From the NCBI RefSeq assembly GCF_000350225.1, contig NW_005179308.1:1-64000 (forward strand): 64,000 nucleotides of DNA, read 5' to 3'. Positions 48,208-58,963 of the stretch are shown piece by piece. The notes under the pieces were generated by a model that saw nothing but the letters and a program-made list of their open reading frames with translations, did not search any database and had not been told where the DNA came from. Each line of letters starts with the position of its first letter. Position 1 is the stretch's first letter. The stretch is from Chondrus crispus. Taxonomy: Eukaryota > Rhodophyta > Florideophyceae > Gigartinales > Gigartinaceae. Position numbers and translations under genes: made by a program.

Positions 48208-49392
48208 AGTGCAAATCGTCTCCTGCCCTCATCTTCATCACCTCCCGTTTTCTTCTCACCATCCCCGCCCGCTATTGGCTTTCCCTTCTCTCTACCACTG
48301 CTCTTTCATGGCATCCATCCTCGTCTCGGCGTCTCCCATAATATCGAAAGACCCCTTCCCGTCCCTTTCGCGCCTCACCATCCCCTCTACGAACAATTCA
48401 AACTCGTCTCCAATTTCTACTTCCTTGTCATTGCCGTTATCTCCTTCATTCCTAACATCTCCCCAAGCACCCCATTTGCAAGCGTCCTCCCCCTTTTCGT
48501 CGTTGTCGGCTTCGGTTTTGCGAGAGACATCTTCGAGGACATCAAGCGCGCAAACGATGATCGTCGCCAAAACAGCGAAGGAAGGCTTATCATGGCCCGC
48601 GTCCCGGAAAGCATCCAGACGAAGAAGCAGCCCTCCTTGGTCACATCAGAGACTGCCCATACGCTGCAAGCCGCCCATCTGGAGCCTGATTTGCATCGCA
48701 CTGTCGCTTCAAGAGACATTGCCGTTGGTGACATCGTTCTCGTGCGCAAAGGAGAGGTTTTTCCGTGTGACCTCGTCCTCTTGCATTCCACTTTAGAAGG
48801 TGGTATTGCCTATGTGTCTACAGCAAACTTGGATGGTGAGTCCAATCTAAAGCGCGTCATCGTCCCCTCAGCTACCGCTGAAATCGAACATCCTTCTCAG
48901 CTTCCTGCCGTCAACGGCAAGATCAGAGCTCAAAGGCTTTCCACTGCTCTGCACGAGTTTGAAGCTTCCATTGAACTCAGCGGCGAGGGCCCCGTCCCGC
49001 TCGGCCCGTCTTCACTGCTGCTCAGAGGAAGTATCTTGAGAAACACCGAGTACATTTATGGTATTGCTGTGTACACTGGATTTGATACTAAAGTTGCACT
49101 AAACATGCGCAACCCCCCAAGAAAAATGGGTTCCGTTGAGCGCAAACTTAGCTGGGTCGTCCTTATGTTGTTTATTGCCCTCGCTACCCTCGTCATCACA
49201 GGCGCAATTGTCGATGAGCTTCTGGAAGACTCGGCGGAGGCGTTGACAATCGCGCTGCGTGTGGCCGGCGGCGCAAGGATTGCGCGTAGATTCAGCGGTA
49301 GGGACAAACGCAGGAGCGTGGATGATTTTACGACGGCAGAGATCGGATGCATTGACCTTTTGAGCGGACCCGAAGAGGGTGCTCAAAATTGA
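48208..49392 (+). pseudogene. P4-type ATPase (phospholipid flippase) fragment
   Basis: The open frame has no convincing start. It covers the first membrane pair (LYEQFKLVSNFYFLVIAVIS, PFASVLPLFVVVGFGFARD) and the actuator domain with DGESNLKRV, the P4 counterpart of the TGES dephosphorylation loop. It reaches the third membrane helix (VERKLSWVVLMLFIALATL). After about 49215 similarity stops and 60 unrelated residues lead to the stop at 49392. The phosphorylation DKTGT domain and the remaining helices are missing, so it cannot work as a flippase. The sharp loss of homology looks like a capture breakpoint. Confidence 0.75.
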
Positions 49393-49624
49393 CGGGCAGA
49401 GAGCTGTCGGGCGGAAACTGGGACACAAGGCTGGGGGTGATGGGGCTTAGCAGAAGCACGATGCTGATTCTAAACGCAGATTGAGACCCGCGTATAGGCA
49501 TGTTTTTGTATCCACACTTGAGAAGAGGCACGTGACTGGAGGCGTTTGTAGAAGAGAAATTGTGCTCACCCACTTGTAAATTATGTCATTTCGCGATTGC
49601 ACATGAACACCTTGTTCACTTCGC

Positions 49625-50122
49625 TCACGTACCGGTACAGCCGAGGTGCGCTGACCCACACGAGTGGCCCGTCGCCGCTTTCCCTTCTGCTCTGCGCTCC
49701 CGAAAGAAGTGTCTCATGCGCTCTGTGGCCTCGTCCTCCAACACGCCGCCGCGTACGTCTCGACACGTGTGAAACGGACGTTTCTTCTCATGCAAGGGTA
49801 GCCGCGTGCCGCACGCTCCAAGCCTCAAGTCTTTGGCGGCGTTAACGACGGCGTCGACTTTGGCGAGAGCGAGTGCGCTGAGACACAGAGGACACGGCTC
49901 CAGAGCCGAGTACAGAGTAGTGTGGTGCAGCCGTCAGTTGCTATCGGCGGCGGCAGCGTGGCGCACGCAGAGGATCTCGGCATGCGCAGTGGGTTCGTGC
50001 AGCGACTGGATGAGGTTGTGTGCCGCGGAAAGGACGGCCCCAGAACTGCACACCAGGACGGCGCCGACCGACACTTCGCCCGGACTATAAGCGCGGCACG
50101 CTTCCGCGAGCACGTCGCTCAT
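49625..50122 (-). pseudogene. TadA/ADAT2-type tRNA adenosine deaminase pseudogene
   Basis: Full-length for the family (165 codons from ATG 50122). It has GEVSVGAVLV, the zinc-binding and catalytic PTAHAEILCVR, and LEPCPLCLSALALAKVDAVV with the two zinc Cys, then GACGTRLPLH and GGVLEDEATERMRHFF. The family converts A34 to inosine in tRNA anticodons. Codon 63 (49934-49936) is TGA where the family has Trp (usual LGNWRLDG..., here DSN-stop-RLHH), so one base change interrupts an otherwise clean frame. An alternative is a recent loss of function or a sequencing error. Confidence 0.75.
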
Positions 50123-50149
50123 GGGCTCGAGATGCGCCACTGTCGTGAA

Positions 50150-51350
50150 GCGAGTGCGTGGGGACGGGCGCAGGCGATGCAGGGGGACGACTTCAGGAAG
50201 GAGAGCATAACGACGGTTCGGGGGGATGAAGGGGTGCGAGTGAAGGTAGGGAGAAATGCAAATGTGGAGGGCCGGTGGGCTGGATTAGGGTTTTGTAAGG
50301 GCAGGATGGATGAATCAGATCTGTACAATTTTTGTACAGTAGTGGGACAGAAAATGACGGGATATGGTGGGAAGGTAGGGGATGATGTTTTGCGGTTCTT
50401 TTTGCTCAGTTTCTGAATAGATGGAACGAGGTTGTCCGGTTTCTAGATAGACAGAATGGCGTGCGTGAGCACGGGAGCGGAGTGCGTGGAGCGGGCGCCC
50501 AAGCCGCCTCCTCGCCTCAAACGTGATCGGGTGTGCGACCGCAACGTGTGCTGAGGAGCGTGCCGTCTCTGGGCATCTGACAGCGCGCAGAGCCTCTCCG
50601 CTCCGTACCGCGCGGCAGTTTTGCTGGACAAAGGAGCCCCCACGCGCCTCGTCACGGGTGTGTTACCAACAAGCGCCGGATCTCACGCATCTGTTGGCCG
50701 CCGCACCGTGTAACCCCGCCCCTCCGCTGCGTCTGTGCCACAGGAAAAGAAGCGCACATCAGGATTGCCGTCCCCGACCGTGCCCAATTGCCACGCACGC
50801 GCCCCATTTTGTAACAGACAATCCCGCCTCTCGCGCACACCATGCCCGGCACTCTGCCACCATGATGCAGCTGCGCTGCAGCCCTAGACACGCTCAGCCG
50901 CCGCACTGGAGGACGCCCCACTGGAAGGCGCTGAAGCTGCATTAGCCAAGGCGCCCGCCTGTGTACACCCCGTGCACGTCTTCCCACCGCCGTAATGGCA
51001 ACCTGAAGGTCTTGACGCAATAACAGTGAGCCGTCGAGCGTCGTCCCCATGCCCAGCTGTGAGGTTGCCATTGAATCTCGTGCCCCGGCTTACTCGCTTC
51101 TAGATGCAGCACGCACCGAGGTGCAGCTCTTTTGCGACATCGCCTTGCCAAGCTGCACGCCTTCTTCGCGGCGGTCGCGACCATTTTGATATACTTCGTT
51201 TTCGCACTCGCCACTGCGCAGAGTACCGTTGAATAGTAAGCTCATCATCAAAAACCAGAAGCGAATTCATTTATCTAACCACAAGAATCATGTGCGCATC
51301 AATTTATTCGACATGCGTGAAAGCGTCTCACACATGTTCTCACTGTACTT
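50150..51350. other. GC-rich stretch without a recognised gene
   Basis: Overlapping Arg/Ala-rich ORFs on the minus strand (for example 50652-51071 and 50942-51214) match nothing I know. It may hold further degraded captured DNA. The last 130 bp are AT-richer and form the 3' flank of the accessory ORF. Confidence 0.35.
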
Positions 51351-51353
51351 GTA

Positions 51354-52184
51354 CTAAATATCCTCGCTCCCTTCTGCGACCTCGGAGAGGGTTGTTCTAC
51401 GACGCTTGGTTCTTAACCTGTCATCGGAGTTCAAACGTCTCTTTAGTTTCTTGACGTGCCTCTTTTTGGCAGCACGCCGTTCTTGTTTCACTTTTCTGAG
51501 CTCCTCAATTTGTTTATCAATCTCATCTGAGCTGGAAATAATTTCCTCTTCTTTTCCCTCTTCCCCGGAGTAATCCGAAGATTCACTGACTGCAGGATTC
51601 GTCTTCTTGTCCTTGGCGATCACAGGTTGTGTTGACGAGGGTTTGGATTTCGACATTATCTGCTTTTTGGCGCAGTCCCCAGTCATACGTCGTACGGTAT
51701 CTCGCTCTCGGCGAACACCTGCCATTGTCGTTTTGCCTCTGTATGTATGGGCCCGTTGCAAACGACTCAGGTTGGACTTATGAGAACTATCTTTTTGAGC
51801 TCCCAAAATGTTCGGGTGACATAGTGGATTTCCTCTAACCTTCGCAGCCGCACGGATTGTTCCTCGAGTTCCTTTGCGTACGTGTGTCGAACGAATTTGA
51901 CTGGATTCGTGGTTATTTGCGTCCATCCTTTCGGATACAGTCGGAGATGCCGGAGCGATCTTTGAGGACGTCTCTCGTACTGTGTATGCACTGAAACCGG
52001 TAGCAGCGTGGCTTGGTAACTGCGGTTGTTTCTTTCTCGTACGCAAATCATTTGCGAGAGAGTTGTCATCCTGATCCGCGACAAAATGCTCCGGTGAGTC
52101 CAATATATCTCGTGCTACTGAAATAGCTCCCTCTTTGTCAAAAGATTGTTCGTTCCGTTGCGGTTTCTGGTGTTGGGATGCCAT
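51354..52184 (-). CDS. Accessory ORF of the CMC-type element, basic coiled coil (276 aa)
   Basis: Hydrophilic, Ser/Lys/Glu-rich, with an acidic patch (SGEEGKEEEIISSSDEID), then a strongly basic coiled-coil-like end (EELRKVKQERRAAKKRHVK, KRRLNSDDRLRTKRRRT) that looks nuclear and nucleic-acid binding. It is divergent from the transposase at 53086. In CACTA elements a second protein (TnpA) binds subterminal repeats; this ORF, perhaps spliced to 52286-52798, is a candidate for that role. No homology is claimed. Confidence 0.5.
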   Translation of the reverse strand: MASQHQKPQRNEQSFDKEGAISVARDILDSPEHFVADQDDNSLANDLRTRKKQPQLPSHAATGFSAYTVRETSSKIAPASPTVSERMDANNHESSQIRSTHVRKGTRGTIRAAAKVRGNPLCHPNILGAQKDSSHKSNLSRLQRAHTYRGKTTMAGVRRERDTVRRMTGDCAKKQIMSKSKPSSTQPVIAKDKKTNPAVSESSDYSGEEGKEEEIISSSDEIDKQIEELRKVKQERRAAKKRHVKKLKRRLNSDDRLRTKRRRTTLSEVAEGSEDI

Positions 52185-52285
52185 TCTGCTATTATTATCA
52201 AATACTGTACGCCTACCATTTAGACTTTCCTTTTTCTCCTGCTTGTATAGATCTGCGTTTCGATCGCATTTTTGTGATCACGATC

Positions 52286-52798
52286 TTACGAATGGCAAAC
52301 AAGCGCTGAGTCTGGGTCAGAGGATCGAACATGATCGACGGCTAGCTCGTGCACCAGAAGTTCAATGCGCTTCCCGTGCGCCAGGTGAGCTTCATTGTAA
52401 GTCATCTTCCCATACAAGTCACCGATACTTGAAACAGCTTTGTCATGGACGACTCGCATCAATGTTTCCGAAATCTCGTGTTCGACGAGATTCGAATCAT
52501 ACCACCGATATTGATTACTCGGATTCGTGGCGTTTGCCTCGTTGTGACTCTTGACGTATCTTCCAACCTTCTTGATCGTGTTGTAGTAATTACGAGTGTC
52601 TTTTCCTTTTCTTTCTGATTGACTGCGGCTGTCACTTTTTGTGTACGACCGTTTCGCAATGGATTCTGGGATGAGGGGAGGACGAACAGCATTAGGGTCA
52701 TTCGGAAAAAGCCCTGCCGGTTTGAGAAGCTGGCGAAGCGTTTGGACGGAATGGTTCATTGCGCTACGTGAAGCTGGAAGAACGCTAATGGAATACAA
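52286..52798 (-). CDS. Accessory ORF of the CMC-type element, N-terminal part (170 aa)
   Basis: Has TLRQLLKPAGLFPNDPNAV, a basic middle (SDSRSQSERKGKDTRNYY) and a helical end (HEISETLMRVVHDKAVSS, LAHGKRIELLVHELAVDH). It lies about 100 bp upstream of 51354-52184 on the same strand, so the two are probably exons of one gene. Its start and that of the transposase face away from a shared 290-bp promoter region (52799-53085). Family unknown. Confidence 0.5.
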   Translation of the reverse strand: MYSISVLPASRSAMNHSVQTLRQLLKPAGLFPNDPNAVRPPLIPESIAKRSYTKSDSRSQSERKGKDTRNYYNTIKKVGRYVKSHNEANATNPSNQYRWYDSNLVEHEISETLMRVVHDKAVSSIGDLYGKMTYNEAHLAHGKRIELLVHELAVDHVRSSDPDSALVCHS

Positions 52799-53085
52799 GT
52801 GAGTGTGGTACTAGCTAAAACTCTCCAAACAGGAGGACCTATTTCGCTCGTCGTATACACTGACTACCTCCATCACAATTTCGAAGAGAAAGTGGCTTCT
52901 TTTTCGTTTCGGCTCCTTTTCCCGCGCAGCCACAGGCAGATAAACACTCACTGAGACTCACCAGGTATAGTATGTACAATCTAACTCGCATTTCATTGCG
53001 ATAGATGTTCTGCAAGCGTTTCAGATCTCTACATTGATCCTCAAAATCAGTCTGACTCGATTCGCCTCTACAAATCTAGATTGAC

Positions 53086-56000
53086 ATGAGTTCTCGGCCG
53101 AAGAGATTCATGTGCCTAGCCCACTACAGATGTGCGTGCACTCTACCCGGAAAGCCTGTTTCAGAATCTACCATGAAGGCACACCGGAACCGCGCAAATC
53201 AGAGAAGGGCATTATTAAATCTCGCTAATCTCCCGAGAGGGCCCCGCTACTCTGAACGAGATGCAGCCGAGCAGTTCAGAGAGTTCATGAATCTTTCCAG
53301 CACAGAACGATTGGTTGGGTCCTCATCTTACCGGCTTCCGTGGCCTGATCCAAGTTTTACCAACCCTACTACTGCCCCCCACACAGAAAACGAGGAGCTT
53401 GATAGATCGCATGTTTCTCGAGGCCACCAACGGGCCGTTTCACAGTCATTATCGAGGTTCGAGGAAGATGGGGAGGGTATAGACAGCGACATGCAACCTC
53501 CAGATTTCGACAACACCCCCTCAGAAAGCGACGAATTTCAATCTGTCAGTGAATACGACTGCCACGGAGGAGAAGATTCAGACGAATTTTGTGTGTATGA
53601 AGAAGAGGGCGAGGAAGGGCATTTTGGAAATGTTAATGTTGTTATTCATGCCGATGCTGAAGTAAGATTTAGTGAATGGATGGGGCCCGAGCGTAAGTGG
53701 ATTGAACTATTTATGCGATTCGGTGTCAAGTTGACTGTCATGGAGGCAATATTGCGGCTCCTCAGAGCACCCTTTAAGGCAACGCAAATACGACGTAACC
53801 TCGAAAAGTACACGCAGTTCTACCGCATTCGGTACATTTCATGCCGAGGTCACAGACTGCTAGAGAAAGAATCAAATATCCTACAATGCGAGAGCATGGT
53901 GGCCTGCGGGTTGCGTTGTGAGATATGCGTGTCATCCAGAGAACCGGATTTAATTACTTTCCAATATCTTCCTCTAGAGCCGAGACTGCGTGCCTGGGTT
54001 GCTGAAGAAAAGAGTTGCAGAACATTGTTTGAATATTGTCAAACTCAGTCAAATGAATCTGTTGTTCGTAGGGAAACTGGAAAAAATGGTCTATACTACG
54101 AAGATATTTTTGACGGCTCTCTTTTTACGAGAATTCTTCACAAGAACGGGGGAATCGAGGCTTCGAAATACGATGTCTTCATTGCTCCGAGTTGTGACGG
54201 TTTTGCGCCTTATCAAAAAGGACAGTACATCTGTTGGCCGATTGTAGCACTGAATCATAATCTACCTCCCAGTAAGCGATTCATCATGAAGAACACAATA
54301 CCGCTGGGTTTTGTTCAAGGTCCGTCAGAACCAAAGCAGATACATACTTGGTTCACACCTCTCAAAGAGGAAGTCGATCGCATAAACGATAGCGGTGGTT
54401 CAATGATGCGATTCTTCGACGGCATAGAGAGACGAGTTCGAGTGCACGTCATTTTCTGCACTGGAGACGAGCCTGCTGTAACTAAAATGGCAGGTCTGAG
54501 AGGCCACAACAGCAAGGTGCCCTGCCGGTACTGTGAAATCCGGGGTGGTTGGTCTCCGTTCCACTCCCATGTCTACTTTCCAACTCGCTGCGAGGTGATT
54601 GCAAGCTCTGCAAACGCTCAGAAAGGTCTTCAAATCTCTTCATGCGATGAACCCACCAAGTTGAGGGATATTTACGATCCCAGTGATCCCCTTATGCGAA
54701 CCGAAGACGAGATTGAGATTGTTCTGCTGGATCTTGACGATGATTCTCCGTTGTCAACGAACGAAAAGGAGAGACTATCTTGTGATTCTGGGCTCAAAAA
54801 AGGACTGTACCGCTCACAATTCGTTCAATTGTAGCGTACATATCGTTCCCACCTGATATCATGCACAAAATCATGAACATCTGCCAAGATCTTATTTCAA
54901 TTTTCAAAGAAAATTGTATCCATCTTGCATCCGACATTCTTGACGGCAAAGACAAATTTGTTTTGTCATCAACTCAATGGAGGATGTTCGATAAAGAAAT
55001 GGACTCCATAAAGAACGGAACATCAGCTTCCGTATTTCCAGATGTTCCGAGGAACTGTAAGTACAGGGCGCATTGGAAAGCTGCTGAATGCTTGGAATTC
55101 ATCACCAATTACGCCTTGATCGTCTTTGAAGGGCGTCTGCCGAAGAAATACATGAAGAACATTCACTCGTTAAGTGTCATCGTTGAGCTTTGTCGACGAC
55201 CAGCGCTATCCGAAATTGATGTAGAACGCCTGAAGGAGCTCGGCGTTGAGTTTGTGCGTGGTTTTGAGGATTTATACTATCGGAAAAATCCGAGACGAGT
55301 AGGGGTCTGCAAGTCTACAATTCACAGTATGGTTCACCTCGGATGGGCTGTAGAGCAGTGTGGACCGCCAATATATTACAGTCAGTTCTGGGTAGAACGA
55401 TATATTGGTGATATCAAAAGCCGTCTTCACGCCACCAATCTCGCTGCAGAATCTTTGAATGAAAACGCGAAATCTGCAATACGGGTAAATCTGTTCTACG
55501 GGAACCATTTTGCGTCTAAGAAAGATGACATGTTTGATATGGAAATGGAAATCAGTCAAAGCGCCAATCAAGAAGTTGTCCTGTTGGCTCCATGCGACAA
55601 AGAATCATTGGAGGATGGGTACCACATTCGAAAAAACACTCCTGATCTTCTCATCAAGCTCGTTCAGAAATCTGAGGAGGTGGATGCTGAGGAGGCTGGA
55701 AGGGCCATCGAAGAGGACGAGATATGGTCTTTCGGAAGAATGAAAATATCGTGTGGGGATGGAATCCAGGTCATTGGAGCTCGTGACGCCAGAAGGCATC
55801 GTAAGAAAATGGTGAGATCAGATTTCTACGTCGCCGCTGAGTTTCAAAATTCCGTTCACACTGATGGTCGTGAAGTTTATTATGGTCGCATCCTCAAGAT
55901 TTTGCGATACAATTTCAGGTGTCTTTCTGAAGAAAAGACTAAAGAAATGGTACTTGTGGAGTGGTCACGCAAACTTTGGGCCGATTCCTTTGGCCAAGTA

Positions 56001-56213
56001 TATTGTGGAAGAGAACTCAACCAAAGTTTCACAAACGCGACAATAGAGGATGCTTCGATTATTCTGAATGGGATCGGAATTGTTGAGCATTGCAGTCCTT
56101 CATTCCGTGGGACGAGGACATATTTTGTCGATCCTTCGCGCAGTAGCCGACAGCTTCTATCACCTGAAAGGGTTGGGGTGGATGGTGTGAACAGAAACTT
56201 GGAATCTCGGTGA
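53086..56213 (+). CDS. Tnp2-like (CMC/EnSpm, Plavaka-like) transposase
   Basis: First part (53086-54834): acidic N-terminus, LRLLRAPFKATQIRRNL, then the core with FIAPSCDGFAPYQKGQYI, CTGDEPAVTKMAGLRGHNS and the zinc-ribbon CRYCEIRGG, hallmarks of Tnp2 family transposases. Second part (54861-56213): PPDIMHKIMNICQDL, FEGRLPKKYMKNIHSLSVI and YYSQFWVERYIGDIK, like the C-terminal region (DUF4218-type) of the same family. The two parts are in different frames; they meet at an A6 run (54796-54801), where a -1 shift keeps homology. Apart from that single shift the gene is open for about 1040 codons, so the element may have been active recently. Confidence 0.75.
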
Positions 56214-57440
56214 GATAAGAAAAGGGACGCCGGTTGAGGTTAGCTCCTCGCTGAGAGGTTCCCCATGTTGAGATTTATTCGGAACGTGGAAGCACATCGC
56301 GCCTTGAGAGCACAATGTTGCAATCACGTGACAGCCTACACAGCATTTTGAGGAGAGACCCTTTTTGCATAAACGTGCACAGCGCGATGGTAATCCAAAT
56401 TGAGAATGAGCTGGTTGATCAGGCCGATGGAGATGTAAGGCGGCTTTATATGAGAGAAAGGAGAAGGGGACGTCGCAAAAACGATTGTCTCTAAGATTAC
56501 GATCTAAGAAAAGTCGGGGGATGGAAGACATGGAAACAGGGAGGGGAATATTGTTTTCAAAAACCTACGAATGTACTCATTCCGTGCCCCCGGCGCTGCA
56601 TGTCACGCTAACTGAAATCGTCAAGGCGGCATTGTTGTGATTGGTCTTCAAGTTTTGCAACGCAGGGGAAAAGTCGGAAAACAACGAGATGGTGACGGAT
56701 CCAAAAAGCGAATGGGCAGACATCGCTGGTCAACAACGGGAAGAGAGTCTCGGGAGAGAGGAGCGCTGCAACAAAGAAGCATAATGTTCACAGCGGAGCG
56801 GGAGCAAACGATCGTTTGCTCTTGTCGACAAGGGGGGTAGGGAGGGGGAATTTGGAGCACCCTGCAATTGCAATGGCTTCCCCCCCAAACTGCATCATAA
56901 CCTACCTTGCTGTCGCCCCAGACTTATGTACGACGAAGGTCACTCCAGGCGAAAGACATGCTGGGGGCCGATTTGACAGCGTCTTCACGCGAGGGAATCG
57001 ACAACTTTGAGGGCGCGACTATCTCTCTCCAGTCGCCCCGTGACGGCGGCCTCCCCTGTTGCAGCAGCAGCAGCGGCGGTGAGGGCGAAGGCAGGCGCAA
57101 AGCTGCGCGAGCGCGTGGACTCAGGTTCGTCGCTGGACGCGGCCGTGCAGTTCCTGGGGCTGAAAAAGGGCAGCACGGTCTAGTGCTGGTCGCAGCCCGT
57201 CGAACTAAGCGCCGGGTGCTGGCGGGACGCCGAGCAACAACGGGGTCTGGAACGGGAGCACGACGGACCACAAGGCGAGCAAGCTATCTGAGCTATGAAC
57301 GGGCGCATGGGAGAGAGTTCGGGCGGCGGGGATTCATTGCATCAATGCTGTAAGGAAGTGATCTGGACGTTATGATATGAAGATGGAATAAAGAAAACCC
57401 TGATCCGAAGCGATGTATATATGAGCAGTCCTGTGCTCGT
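56214..57440 (+). other. 3' flank of the transposase, no recognised gene
   Basis: 56214-56900 is unremarkable. 57030-57350 is GC-rich with Ala/Arg-rich ORFs on both strands, one reading LRERVDSGSSLDAAVQFLG, which looks protein-like but is short and unidentified. It could be one more captured piece. Confidence 0.35.
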
Positions 57441-57489
57441 TATAGAACTAATTTTGTGCATTGATCCTTCTATTTACGCCCAGAAATGC

Positions 57490-57703
57490 GGTCGATTCGG
57501 AGTGCTCACGGAGTACCTGTGATGCATTCGGAGTGCACCTGGACGTTATTCGGAGTGTCTCTGTGGCCCACCTGTCGGTATAAATTAACAAATGTACCTG
57601 AAAGTGAATAACTCCGTCTGTGCTCCGGAAGACCTCCGTAGCGCGTCCGGATGTCACATGTCGAACGCACTCCGGTGGCACTCCGGTAGGTTTACTAGGG
57701 GGG
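57490..57703 (-). repeat. Right terminal and subterminal repeats of the CMC-type element
   Basis: CACTCCG, ATTCGGAG and ACTCCGGTAGG words fill the last 200 bp before the inverted terminal 15-mer. Their orientation mirrors the left end. Confidence 0.55.
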
Positions 57704-58963
57704 CCAATTCATGCAATCGTTTCACACCTTACTAATCTGCATCCAGACATGACAGAATATATTCTTGCACAATGAACAACTTGGCATCTCTCTAATTCCA
57801 ACACCGCAAAGTCCTGTCATATCTCAGTCCCCATACATGCCCTTGTTTCGTACCTTACTAATTTCGGTACACACTGCCAGACAACTATGACGGGTAGCAA
57901 CAATGTGCATCCAGACTTTCTACACATCTCACGTGATATCCGATGTGAATCACACGAGTACCGTCATCAACTTGCATCCAACGGCGCACCATAACGAGAG
58001 CACAGTACAAAGTCGCATACTGACGAGAGTGTAGTACAACGGCGCATGCTGATGCAGGGGTCGCATACAGCGTGACGCGTACACTGAATACTCACGTAAG
58101 TACATGTCTCTTGCGAGAAATACTTGTTGTACTTTTAATTCACATGTACTGTACTCGGACACGCGCCGGACCGTATGCAGGCGACGTGTACAAGTGTACG
58201 TACACGCAGCAACCTGGCGACGTGTACATGTGTGCACCGCACACAACTGTCCAGCGCCAAGGCCACCCGTAATTACCCATTACAACCATGGTGAACAACT
58301 TGAAACCCCCGAAATGATGTAATTAAAACGTATACGGATCGTTCAAGATATATCACCAGCATGACTGCATATAAGTGGACAATAACAGACCAATAGAATT
58401 GCAGCATTCGAACCGACACCCAATAGATTTGCAGTATTGCCTGTGTAGCCCTATAACGGTTCGGGCCAAATGCAATTTTTCGGCATTTATGCAAATTTGC
58501 ATAACCCTCCAAAAGTCCACTTTCGTCCCCAGAACGCCAAAATCTGAGACTTTACACGTGTCATGTAGTGATATGAGGTGAGGGTCCGGAGCGTCGAGTC
58601 ATGTACACGTGTCGCTCGATTTTGCACTTTCACACATAACAGCATGTGGTCGCACATTTTCAATACCCTTCACTCGAACAAAAAGAACGACAAGAGGTAT
58701 GGAAATTTACATTAAATTGTCAAGTTTATTGGAAGCAATTGCCCTTCGAGGGACTCGCTACAGCTACAATTGGTGAAACCACAAAGCGTCCTCATCTGCC
58801 CCACATTTGTGGAAGGGCAGGCTGTGCGCGCACGTGTTTTCTCTAACTACACTTCCCGTTCTCTACCTTTTACTCTCTACAATTTATCCGCGCGAACAAT
58901 CGCGCGTAGACTGGATCACCTCGAAGTACGCCGGTATAGCAGCGATTTCTGCTTCTTTGAAAA
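57704..58963. other. AT-richer non-coding stretch with short repeats
   Basis: No gene recognised. ACCTTACTAAT occurs at about 57727 and 57854. AGTACAA...GCGCAT-type units recur near 58005 and 58032. GACGTGTACA occurs twice near 58185 and 58220. The right part may be the upstream region or LTR of the gag-like fossil at 58964. Confidence 0.35.

Larger units (their letters stand above)
46540..57703 (+). mobile_element. Probable CMC/EnSpm-type DNA transposon, 11.2 kb, carrying host-gene copies
   Basis: CCCCTAGTAAACCTA at 46540-46554 is inverted at 57689-57703. Both ends carry clustered CGGAG/CCGGAG words in the same orientation relative to the interior, like the subterminal repeats of CACTA elements. 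GG on both outer sides may be a 2-bp target duplication. The right half holds a Tnp2-like transposase (+) and divergent accessory ORFs (-). The left half holds decayed copies of three host genes. The alternative is two related elements flanking a pseudogene island. Confidence 0.6.
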
